This document shows, one piece after another, positions 1 through 6,374 of a DNA stretch of 13,571 nt. Origin of the DNA: an uncultured Hymenobacter sp. (GTDB lineage: Bacteria > Bacteroidota > Bacteroidia > Cytophagales > Hymenobacteraceae); assembly GCA_937871705.1 (NCBI GenBank), contig CALMOO010000855.1, positions 1-13,571 on the forward strand, given 5' to 3'. Position numbers and translations under genes: made by a program. Under the pieces are notes generated by a model that worked only from the letters and a program-made list of their open reading frames with translations, did no database searches and was not told the origin of the DNA. The first letter of the stretch is position 1. Each line of letters starts with the position of its first letter.

Positions 1-254
1 GCATTCAGCAGTTCCAAGGCGTGGTTCTTCAGCGCCGCAACCCTAGCAGCAACGGCGAAACTTTCACTGTTCGCAAGATTTCCAACCAAATTGGTACGGA
101 GCGTATTTTCCCGCTGCTCTCGCCTAACATCGACAAAATCGAGGTTATCCGTCGCGGTAAAGTGCGTCGTGCACGTCTGTTTTACCTGCGTGGCCTTTCG
201 GGCAAAGCTGCTCGTATTAAGGAGCGCCGCCGCGACGTGGTTCCTGCTGCCTAA
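1..254 (+). CDS. rplS: 50S ribosomal protein L19, 3' part
   Basis: Only the last 83 codons are present; the reading frame is open to the left edge, so the start lies outside the window. The visible protein begins IQQFQGVVLQRR and continues through RKISNQIGTERIFPL, then IEVIRRGKVRRARLFYLRG and a basic end with KERRR. This is the conserved core and C-terminus of bacterial L19, a large-subunit protein at the interface with the 30S subunit. About one third of the usual 115-120 residues is missing. The stop TAA is followed within 25 bases by a strong hairpin terminator, so this is the last gene of its transcription unit. The GTG at position 21 is an internal Val codon, not a start. Assignment is very secure. 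Confidence 0.97.
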   Translation, partial: IQQFQGVVLQRRNPSSNGETFTVRKISNQIGTERIFPLLSPNIDKIEVIRRGKVRRARLFYLRGLSGKAARIKERRRDVVPAA

Positions 255-277
255 GCTGCGGCCTTTCCGCTTAAGCT

Positions 278-314
278 AAAGCCGGCTTTCTCCTCGGAGA
301 AGGCCGGCTTTTTT
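278..314 (+). terminator. Rho-independent terminator after rplS
   Basis: Arms 281-292 and 297-308 (GCCGGCTTTCTC with GAGAAGGCCGGC) pair with one G-T wobble around a CTCG tetraloop. Six T follow at 309-314 and three A precede at 278-280. It has the classic intrinsic terminator form and fits the end of the ribosomal protein gene. Confidence 0.9.
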
Positions 315-397
315 ATATCTGGCAGGGTTTGCGGCTACTGGCAACGTTGTCGGCAACGATTGCGCAGAAAAGTGTAGCAGGCAGGAAATACACCGAG

Positions 398-405
398 TAG
401 GTTTG
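398..405 (+). promoter_or_regulatory. Candidate -7 box for the pectin esterase cluster
   Basis: TAGGTTTG matches the Bacteroidota -7 consensus TAnnTTTG exactly. I see no TTG at the -33 position, so it would be a weak or activator-dependent promoter. Transcription would begin near 412, right at a 12-bp perfect palindrome (412-423), and leave a leader of about 60 nt before the ATG at 474. Confidence 0.4.
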
Positions 406-411
406 TGGATA

Positions 412-423
412 GCAGCTAGCTGC
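412..423. promoter_or_regulatory. 12-bp palindrome at predicted start of transcription
   Basis: GCAGCTAGCTGC is a perfect palindrome placed about 7 bp downstream of the TAGGTTTG box, where an operator would overlap the transcription start. It could be a binding site for a regulator of the pectin genes. A 12-mer palindrome can also arise by chance, and no second copy was noticed in the window. Confidence 0.25.
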
Positions 424-473
424 GAGTGGTTGTTCAAACCGCTGGTTTGCTTGCTTATATTCCTGCCTACCCC

Positions 474-1259
474 ATGCTATTCCGTTTTCTTACTACTATA
501 GTAGCCTTGAGCCTTTTCGGGCTGTTGGCCTTTATGCCGGCTGCACCAAGCACAATTAAAGTGTACCTGATTGGTGACTCCACCATGTCAATCAAGCAGG
601 TGAGTGCCTACCCTGAGACGGGCTGGGGAATGCCATTTGCCGCTTTTTTTGACGCCACTGTCACCGTAGACAACCGGGCGCAGAACGGCCGCAGCACTAA
701 AAGTTTTCTGGCCGAGAACCGCTGGCAACCCGTTGTGAAGGAGCTGCACGAGGGTGACTACGTCTTCATTCAATTTGGCCACAACGATGAGGTGCCGACC
801 AAAGCCAGCTACACGCCGGAAGCTGACTTCAAGGCCAATCTGATGCGCTTCGTTAACGAGACGCGCAGCCGCAAAGGGCAACCAGTGCTGCTGACGCCCG
901 TGGCGCGCCGCAAGTTCGACGCAGCTGGCAAGGTGGAGGAAACCCACGCCGTTTATGCCGAGTTGGTGCGCGCCGTGGCGCGCGAAACTGCTACCCCCCT
1001 CATCGACCTTGACGTGCGCAGCCAAGCCTTGCTACAGCAATTTGGGCCGGAAAACTCGAAGCTGCTCTTCAACCACTTAGCGCCGGGCGAGCACCCCAAC
1101 TACCCCGAGGGCCGCGAGGACAACACGCATTTTAATGAGCTAGGCGCCCGCCGCATGGCCGAACTGGTGCTGGCCGACATTCGGGCGCTAAAGCTGGGGT
1201 TGGTCGACCACATCGTGCGAGGCACGGTAAAAAAGACGGTGGACCCTCAGGCGAAATAA
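474..1259 (+). CDS. SGNH-hydrolase, CE12-type rhamnogalacturonan acetylesterase (first copy)
   Basis: This is a secreted GDSL/SGNH esterase of 261 residues, predicted to remove acetyl groups from rhamnogalacturonan (pectin) in the periplasm or outside the cell. A hydrophobic N-terminal segment (residues 4-24) acts as signal sequence. Block I is GDST with catalytic Ser36, block II has Gly72 in NRAQNGRST, block III is GHND with Asn104, and block V is DNTH with Asp216 and His219. DNTHFNELGA is typical of the CE12/YesT/RhgT group. The ATG at 474 is chosen because it places the signal sequence at the very N-terminus. A GTG at 426 would add 16 residues (MVVQTAGLLAYIPAYP) and lies close to the predicted transcription start. 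The next gene is a close paralogue 44 bp downstream. Substrate is inferred from family and from the pectin methylesterase neighbour; another acetylated polysaccharide is possible. Confidence 0.88.
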   Translation: MLFRFLTTIVALSLFGLLAFMPAAPSTIKVYLIGDSTMSIKQVSAYPETGWGMPFAAFFDATVTVDNRAQNGRSTKSFLAENRWQPVVKELHEGDYVFIQFGHNDEVPTKASYTPEADFKANLMRFVNETRSRKGQPVLLTPVARRKFDAAGKVEETHAVYAELVRAVARETATPLIDLDVRSQALLQQFGPENSKLLFNHLAPGEHPNYPEGREDNTHFNELGARRMAELVLADIRALKLGLVDHIVRGTVKKTVDPQAK

Positions 1260-1303
1260 TGGCACTGGGTTATCAATAGCTTACCTAATTCTTTTTCCCA
1301 CCC

Positions 1304-2119
1304 ATGTTGCGCGCCCTACCCCTCAAAATTGTGCTGCTGCTTGGCTTAGTGGCTTTTATCTCGGCCCCGCCCACACCCCACAAGACTAAGCTGTACCTGA
1401 TTGGTGATTCAACAATGGCAAATAAAATCAGGGCAACGTTTCCGGAAACGGGCTGGGGAATGCCCCTGGCTACGTTTTTCGACACGACGGTGGTCGTGGA
1501 CAACCGGGCGCAGAATGGCCGCAGCACCCGCACTTTCTTAGCCGAGAACCGCTGGCAGCCAGTGATAACGGCTTTGCAGCCCGGCGATTACGTGTTCATT
1601 CAGTTCGGGCACAATGACGAATCGCAGGCCAATCCTGACCGCTACACGTCGCCGGAAGACTATCGGAAGAACCTTATCAAGTTCGTGACTGAAACGCGCA
1701 GTAAAAAGGCAACGCCCATTCTGCTTACGCCGGTTACGCGCCGATATTTTGACAAAGAAGGCCACATTAAGGAAACGCACATCTTGTATTCGGCGGCTAC
1801 TATGGCAGTAGCCACGGAGTACAAGGTGACCTTGGTTGATATGGACAAGCTCAGCCGCGCGCTGCTCCAAGGCATGGGCGATGAGAACTCGAAGCTGCTG
1901 TTTATGCAGCTGGCGCCCGGCGACCATCCGAACTACCCGCTGGGCCGCAACGACAATACGCACTTCAACGAGCTGGGTGCCCGCAAGATGGCACAACTGG
2001 TGGTGAATGATTTAAAAGCTCAGCATGTCGCGTTGGTGGAGGAGCATTTGGCCAAGCCGCTTCCTAAAAATGCCGTTGCTACCCCCATTAATGCCAACGC
2101 ACAGCCTACTACCCCTTGA
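1304..2119 (+). CDS. SGNH-hydrolase, CE12-type rhamnogalacturonan acetylesterase (second copy)
   Basis: A 271-residue secreted esterase paralogous to the gene before it; about 70-75% of positions agree over the first 80 aligned mature residues. Signal sequence MLRALPLKIVLLLGLVAFIS is followed by the same catalytic layout: GDST with Ser36, Gly72 in NRAQNGRST, GHND with Asn104, DNTH with Asp217 and His220. The C-terminus carries a low-complexity tail rich in Ala, Pro, Thr and Asn (about residues 250-271) that the first copy lacks. The gene arose by tandem duplication and the spacing (44 bp, then a one-base overlap with the pectin methylesterase) indicates one operon. The two copies may differ in acetyl position or in chain-end preference; the sequence alone does not say. 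Family call is strong, substrate is inferred. Confidence 0.88.
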   Translation: MLRALPLKIVLLLGLVAFISAPPTPHKTKLYLIGDSTMANKIRATFPETGWGMPLATFFDTTVVVDNRAQNGRSTRTFLAENRWQPVITALQPGDYVFIQFGHNDESQANPDRYTSPEDYRKNLIKFVTETRSKKATPILLTPVTRRYFDKEGHIKETHILYSAATMAVATEYKVTLVDMDKLSRALLQGMGDENSKLLFMQLAPGDHPNYPLGRNDNTHFNELGARKMAQLVVNDLKAQHVALVEEHLAKPLPKNAVATPINANAQPTTP

Positions 2120-3078
2120 TGAAAACGCTTTTTCTAGCAGCTGTGCTGGCGTTCGGTAACCTAGCGGCTCATGCTCAGCCTGCGCCACGAACTGGCCTGC
2201 TCATAGTAGCGGCCGATGGCAGCGGGCAGTTTAGTACGGTGCAAGCGGCGATTGATGCGGCACCGAATCAGTCGGCGACGCCGGTAATTATTCAGCTCAA
2301 GCCGGGTACTTACCATGAGAAAGTGGTGGTACCGACCTTGAAAACGCACCTCGTGCTGCGTGGCACTGGCGATGCGGCGGCCACGGTTATCACTTACGCC
2401 GACCACTCGGGCGCCAATGGCATTACTACCCCCACCTCGTATTCGGTGCTGGTGCAGGCCAATGACTTTACGGCGGAGAACGTGACGTTTGAAAACGCAG
2501 CTGGCTACACGGCGGGGCAGGCCGTGGCACTGCATGTGGAAGGCGACCGAGCCGTATTTCGGCACTGCCGCCTAGTGGGCAACCAGGACGTGCTGCTGCT
2601 GGCGGCGGGGGGTAGCCGGCAGTATTACCAGAACTGCTACATCGAGGGCACGACGGACTTCATCTTTGGCGCTGCCATCGGCGTGTTTGACCATTGCGTG
2701 ATACGGAGCAAGAAAAATTCGTTTATCACGGCGGCTTCTACCCCCGCCGGGCAAGCGTTTGGCTTCGTGTTTCTGGACTGCAAGCTGACGGCCGACACCA
2801 CCCTGGCCAAGAAAGTATACTTAGGCCGGCCCTGGCGGCCAGATGCCAAAGTAGTGTACCTGCGCTGCGAGCTAGGTGGGCACATTGTGCCGGTAGGCTG
2901 GGATAATTGGAAAAATCCCGAGAATGAAAAAACCGCCTATTACGCCGAATACCGTTCCAGCGGGCCGGGTGCTGCTACCAAGGGGCGGGCAGCGTGGGCG
3001 CACCAGCTTACGGCCAAAGAAGCTAAACAATACACCGTGAAACGGATTTTTGGTGGGGAAGACTGGGTGAATCGGTAA
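2119..3078 (+). CDS. Secreted pectin methylesterase (carbohydrate esterase family 8)
   Basis: Hydrolyses methyl esters of homogalacturonan, releasing methanol and leaving pectate. The 319-residue protein starts with a signal peptide (MKTLFLAAVLAFGNLAAHA, likely cut before Gln20). The right-handed beta-helix motifs of the family are all there: GTYHEKV near residue 64, QAVAL with Gln134, QDVLL with Gln156 and Asp157, DFIFG with Asp180, and LGRPW with Arg237 and Trp239. The two Asp, two Gln and the Arg correspond to the catalytic set. QDVLL differs from the common QDTLY/F. The ATG at 2119 overlaps the TGA of the preceding esterase by one base, which points to translational coupling; a TTG at 2116 is the only close alternative. 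No pectate lyase, polygalacturonase or SusC/D pair is in the window, so depolymerisation must be encoded elsewhere. Confidence 0.95.
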   Translation: MKTLFLAAVLAFGNLAAHAQPAPRTGLLIVAADGSGQFSTVQAAIDAAPNQSATPVIIQLKPGTYHEKVVVPTLKTHLVLRGTGDAAATVITYADHSGANGITTPTSYSVLVQANDFTAENVTFENAAGYTAGQAVALHVEGDRAVFRHCRLVGNQDVLLLAAGGSRQYYQNCYIEGTTDFIFGAAIGVFDHCVIRSKKNSFITAASTPAGQAFGFVFLDCKLTADTTLAKKVYLGRPWRPDAKVVYLRCELGGHIVPVGWDNWKNPENEKTAYYAEYRSSGPGAATKGRAAWAHQLTAKEAKQYTVKRIFGGEDWVNR

Positions 3079-3160
3079 GAAGTGAGTAAGGGCCATTATT
3101 GCATACTTACAAGGCAATGACGGAGGTTCCTACCCCCTGGCTCATTTGCCCCCTTCCATT

Positions 3161-3188
3161 TTGCTCTCTGCAACACCTGGTATCTTTG
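3161..3188 (+). promoter_or_regulatory. Promoter of the aminotransferase gene
   Basis: TTG at 3161-3163 (within a TTTTG run) and TATCTTTG at 3181-3188 are separated by 17 bp and match the Bacteroidota TTG / TAnnTTTG promoter. Transcription would start near 3195, giving a leader of about 30 nt. This rules out the GTG at 3190 as the usual start and supports the ATG at 3226. Confidence 0.65.
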
Positions 3189-3225
3189 GGTGTCTTTGCT
3201 ACTTTACTCCCCTACCCCTATCCTA

Positions 3226-4485
3226 ATGCGCATTTCCCGGCTGGCCGACCAACTGAGCGGCTCCGAAATTATCAGAATCGGCAACGCCGTGAGCGAGCAG
3301 ATTCGCCAGGGCGAAACCATCTGCAATCTCACTATCGGCGACTTCGACCCCAAGCTTTTCCCCATTCCGGCTGGCTTGCGCGATGGCGTTTCGGCCGCCT
3401 ACCAGGCCGGCCAAACGAACTATCCACCAGCGGCCGGCACGGCCGACATGCGCCAGGCAGCCGCCGATTTCTTGAAGAACCGCTTGGGCCTCAGCTACTC
3501 GCCCGCCGATGAGCTGCTGGTGGCGGGTGGCTCGCGCCCGCTCATCTACGCGGCTTACCTGGCCCTGGTAGACCCCGGCGACCGCGTGGTGTATCCCGTG
3601 CCTTCGTGGAACAACAACCATTATTGCCACCTTACTGGCGCCGAGCAGATAGCCGTGCCTACCCAACCAACGCACGATTTTATGCCGACTGCGGCTGAGC
3701 TGGCCCCGCACTTGGCCGGCGCTACGCTGCTGGCTCTGTGCTCGCCGCTCAACCCAACCGGCACCGTGTTCACGAAGGAAGTGCTGGAAGAAATCTGCGA
3801 CTTAGTACTGGCCGAAAACCAGCGCCGCGGCCCCGATGAGAAGCCGCTCTACATTCTTTACGACCAGATTTATTGGCTGCTCACCTTTGGTGATACCCAG
3901 CACGTTGACCCCATAAGCCTGCGCCCAGCCCTGCGCGACTACGTGGTGTACATCGATGGCATCTCGAAGTGCTTTGCCGCTACCGGCGTGCGCGTAGGCT
4001 ACTCGTTCGGCCCTAAGCTGGTAATTGATAAGATGAAGTCGCTACTAGGCCACATCGGCGCGTGGGCGCCTAAGGCCGAGCAAGTGGCTACTGCGGCCTT
4101 CCTACCCCAAGTAGCGCCCGTTGATGAGTACCTGACCGGCCTCAAGGCAGGCCTGCAAGCCAGCCTCGACGCTTTTTACCACGGCTTGCACGCGCTGCAC
4201 CAGCAAGGCTACCCCGTCGATGCCATCGCGCCGGCGGGTGCCATCTACCTCACGGCCAAAATCGACGTGCTGGGTCGCATCACGCCCGCTGGCGAGGTGC
4301 TGGCTACTACTAAGGACATCACCTCCTACCTGCTCACTGAGGCGCAGCTGGCGGTGGTGCCATTCAGCGCCTTCGGCGCCTCGGCCGCCGAGCCTTGGTT
4401 CCGGTTATCGATGGGAGCCGAGTCGCTGGCTTCTATCCAAGCGGCTCTACCCCGGCTGCGGGCGGCGCTCGACAAGTTGAAGTAA
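3226..4485 (+). CDS. PLP-dependent class I/II aminotransferase
   Basis: A 419-residue fold-type I aminotransferase of the aspartate aminotransferase family, cytoplasmic. Visible landmarks are NYPPAAGTADMRQAAADFL (N-terminal substrate region, from residue 65), SPLNPTG with Asn176, YDQIYW with Asp213 (contacts the pyridine nitrogen) and Tyr216, GISKCFAATGVRVGY with the Schiff-base Lys248 and Arg256, and WFRLSMG with Arg393 (binds the substrate alpha-carboxylate). All residues needed for transamination are present. The exact amino acid substrate cannot be read from the sequence; aspartate, aromatic or branched acceptors are all possible. The start ATG at 3226 lies 30 nt after a predicted transcription start, and the upstream GTG at 3190 is rejected. 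The gene has its own promoter and a strong downstream terminator, so it is probably transcribed alone. Confidence 0.93.
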   Translation: MRISRLADQLSGSEIIRIGNAVSEQIRQGETICNLTIGDFDPKLFPIPAGLRDGVSAAYQAGQTNYPPAAGTADMRQAAADFLKNRLGLSYSPADELLVAGGSRPLIYAAYLALVDPGDRVVYPVPSWNNNHYCHLTGAEQIAVPTQPTHDFMPTAAELAPHLAGATLLALCSPLNPTGTVFTKEVLEEICDLVLAENQRRGPDEKPLYILYDQIYWLLTFGDTQHVDPISLRPALRDYVVYIDGISKCFAATGVRVGYSFGPKLVIDKMKSLLGHIGAWAPKAEQVATAAFLPQVAPVDEYLTGLKAGLQASLDAFYHGLHALHQQGYPVDAIAPAGAIYLTAKIDVLGRITPAGEVLATTKDITSYLLTEAQLAVVPFSAFGASAAEPWFRLSMGAESLASIQAALPRLRAALDKLK

Positions 4486-4508
4486 GATTTAGCGCCAAGG
4501 GCTTAGCT

Positions 4509-4571
4509 AAGTAAAAGGGGTTTCGCCAGGTGAGAACCATCGTTCAACACCTGGTGAAACCCCTTTTACTT
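4509..4571. terminator. Long bidirectional terminator between convergent genes
   Basis: Arms 4509-4532 and 4548-4571 form a 24-bp stem with a single G-T wobble and a 15-nt loop. Both arms carry a TTTT/AAAA stretch next to a GGGG/CCCC block, so the hairpin can serve the aminotransferase on the + strand and porX on the - strand. The stem is much longer than needed for termination. Confidence 0.85.
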
Positions 4572-4585
4572 GGCCAAACCTTAGG

Positions 4586-6154
4586 CTACCCCTTGGCTGT
4601 CAAGGTAATATACGGAATGATGCATTCTTCCAGCGAGATGCCGCCGTGCTGGAACGTGTCCTTGTAGTAGTTCACGTAGTAATTATAGTTGTTGGGATAG
4701 GCGAAGAAATAATCGCCGAGCGTGAAGACGTAAGCCGTGCTCACGTTTTCGCGGGGTAGGAAAATATTCTCCGGCTTGCGTACCACGTACACGTCGCGGC
4801 TCTCGTCGAAGCCCAGGTTGCGGCCGTGCTTGTAGCGCAGGTTGGTGTTGGTGTTGCGGTCGCCCACAATTTTGTAGGGGCGCTTCACGCGAATCGTGCC
4901 GTGGTCGGTCGTGATGATGAGCTTACCTTTCTTTTCCGCAATAGTTTGGAGCATCTCGTAGAGCGGCGAGTGCAAGAACCACGAGCGCGTGATGCTGCGA
5001 TACGCCGACTCATCGGCGGCCAGCTCCCGAATCATGGCCATGTCAGTGCGGGCGTGCGAGAGCATGTCCACGAAGTTGTAGACGATGACGTTGAGCTTGT
5101 AATTGTTGTGCAGGTTGGTCATTTTACCCAGCAAGTCCTTGCCAGCCTGCAGGTTAGTTACCTTGTGGTAGCTGTGCTTGGCCTTCTGGTTGTTGCGTTG
5201 GAAGTTGATTTCCATGAACTCGGCCTCATGCAGGTTCTTGCCTTCCTCGTCTTCGTCCCACACCCAAAGATTGGGGTATTTCTTTTGCACGTCGCCGGGC
5301 ATCATACCCGCAAATATGGCATTGCGAGCGTAGGCCGTGGTAGTAGGCAAGATGCTGTAGTACAGCTCTTCCGAATCGACCGTAAACAGCTCGGCAATAA
5401 TGGGTTCGAGCACTTTCCACTGGTCGTAGCGCAAGTTGTCGATGAGCACGAAGTAAACCGGCGTCTCACCCGTTTGCTTCATCAGCGGAAACACTTTCTC
5501 CTTAAACAGCTGGTGCGACATCAGTGGCGCATCCTTGTCGCGGCCGTTCACCCAGTCCTCGTAATTCTCAATAATGAAGCGGCCGAAGTAGGTATTCGCC
5601 TCGTCTTTTTGCATGTTGAAAACCTCGGCCATGCTCTTGCCTTCGGTTTCGTTTATTTCCAACTCCCAATAAACCAACTTTTTATACACGTCTACCCATT
5701 CAGAGGGGGATAGGCGGTCGGAAAGCTGCATGCCCAGCTGGCGAAAGTCGCGCTGGTAGCCGGTATTGGTGGCTTCGGTGATGAGGCGCTTGTTGTCGAG
5801 CACCTTCTTCACCGACAGTAAAATCTGGTTCGGATTGACGGGTTTAATCAGGTAATCAGCGATTTTCGCGCCGATGGCTCCTTCCATAATATGCTCTTCC
5901 TCGCTCTTCGTTATCATAATAACGGGCACCGTTGGCCGCGCCGTTTTGATTTCAGTAAGCGTCTCAAGGCCCGTCAGGCCCGGCATGTTTTCGTCCAGAA
6001 ACACTAAATCGTAGTTTTTCTCCTGAACTTCTTCGAGGGCATCGGCGCCCGAATTTACGCCGGTTACATCGTAGCCTTTTTCTTTAAGAAACAAAATATG
6101 TGGTTTGAGCAAGTCGATTTCGTCGTCGGCCCAAAGAATGGAGTATCGTTGCAT
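4586..6154 (-). CDS. porX: PorX-type response regulator with PglZ phosphodiesterase domain
   Basis: Two-domain regulator of 522 residues, the response regulator partner of the PorY kinase in Bacteroidota, where it controls type IX secretion genes. Receiver domain, residues 4-120: acidic pair Asp10/Asp11, phospho-acceptor Asp54 in FLDENMPG, Lys83 in ITKSEEEH. A helical linker (about 125-215) leads to a PglZ domain of the alkaline phosphatase superfamily: Asp239 in LIDNLRYDQ, Thr272 in TTTAYARNA, Asp363 and His367 in FVDMLSHART, Asp417-His418 in TTDHGT, and His503 in QHGG, a complete two-metal active site. PorX from other species is reported to cleave oligonucleotide messengers, so this copy should be enzymatically active. 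There is no DNA-binding domain. The gene is alone on its strand, divergent from the HD gene, and its leader holds a hairpin 10 nt before the ATG. Confidence 0.95.
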   Translation of the reverse strand: MQRYSILWADDEIDLLKPHILFLKEKGYDVTGVNSGADALEEVQEKNYDLVFLDENMPGLTGLETLTEIKTARPTVPVIMITKSEEEHIMEGAIGAKIADYLIKPVNPNQILLSVKKVLDNKRLITEATNTGYQRDFRQLGMQLSDRLSPSEWVDVYKKLVYWELEINETEGKSMAEVFNMQKDEANTYFGRFIIENYEDWVNGRDKDAPLMSHQLFKEKVFPLMKQTGETPVYFVLIDNLRYDQWKVLEPIIAELFTVDSEELYYSILPTTTAYARNAIFAGMMPGDVQKKYPNLWVWDEDEEGKNLHEAEFMEINFQRNNQKAKHSYHKVTNLQAGKDLLGKMTNLHNNYKLNVIVYNFVDMLSHARTDMAMIRELAADESAYRSITRSWFLHSPLYEMLQTIAEKKGKLIITTDHGTIRVKRPYKIVGDRNTNTNLRYKHGRNLGFDESRDVYVVRKPENIFLPRENVSTAYVFTLGDYFFAYPNNYNYYVNYYKDTFQHGGISLEECIIPYITLTAKG

Positions 6155-6164
6155 AAGCAGAGGG

Positions 6165-6184
6165 CACCAAGCTCCGGCTTGGTG
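6165..6184 (-). promoter_or_regulatory. Leader hairpin upstream of porX
   Basis: Read in the porX direction, arms CACCAAGC and GCTTGGTG form a perfect 8-bp stem with loop CGGA. The stem ends 10 nt before the start codon. There is no T tract, so it is not a terminator. It closely resembles the hairpin before the divergent HD gene (6347-6366), and the second base pair differs by a compensatory change (A-T here, G-C there). A role in translation initiation or mRNA stability is plausible but unproven. Confidence 0.5.
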
Positions 6185-6346
6185 GGTAGGGAATTGAAAA
6201 CGTTAGCGGAGATAACGGCAACGGTGGCTTTTCTAGTATCCTAGATGGTAAGCCGTCCGTAGCTTTACCGGAAAACCTGGGTTTGGGTTCATTCCAACGA
6301 CGCAGAGTCGGCCAGTGGGCTGCATTCATCGCCCAGCCCGGCATCG

Positions 6347-6366
6347 CGCCAAGCCGAAGCTTGGCG
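6347..6366 (+). promoter_or_regulatory. Leader hairpin upstream of the HD gene
   Basis: Arms CGCCAAGC and GCTTGGCG form a perfect 8-bp stem with loop CGAA, ending 8 nt before the ATG at 6375. It is the twin of the hairpin in front of porX: 17 of 20 bases agree when each is read in its own gene's direction, with one covarying pair and one loop change. There is no T tract. It may mark a shared post-transcriptional control of the two genes. Confidence 0.5.
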
Positions 6367-6374
6367 TTACTCGC

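Noticed and set aside
340..358. Direct repeat GGCAACG twice after the rplS terminator
   Set aside because: Seven bases repeated once; too short to mean anything on its own.
404..412. TGTGGATAG, one base from a DnaA box
   Set aside because: Single copy, no cluster, no AT-rich unwinding region nearby and far from dnaA; chance match.
3190..3225. GTG start for the aminotransferase
   Set aside because: It overlaps the predicted transcription start and adds a non-conserved segment; ATG 3226 fits the promoter.
3099..3512. Open frame of 137 codons overlapping the aminotransferase start
   Set aside because: Most of it is a +1 shadow of the aminotransferase, with low-complexity Arg-rich sequence.
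4826..5713. Open frame of 295 codons on the + strand opposite porX
   Set aside because: It lies entirely within porX, whose protein has complete receiver and PglZ motifs. The antisense product shows no domain and is the usual shadow of a GC-rich coding strand.
6260..6275. TAGCTTTA as a -7 box for the HD gene
   Set aside because: Last base departs from TAnnTTTG, there is no -33 element and it is over 100 nt from the start; too weak to call.
6315..6374. N-terminal extension of the HD protein from a GTG
   Set aside because: The extension runs through the leader hairpin and looks unlike protein; the family-like N-terminus begins at ATG 6375.
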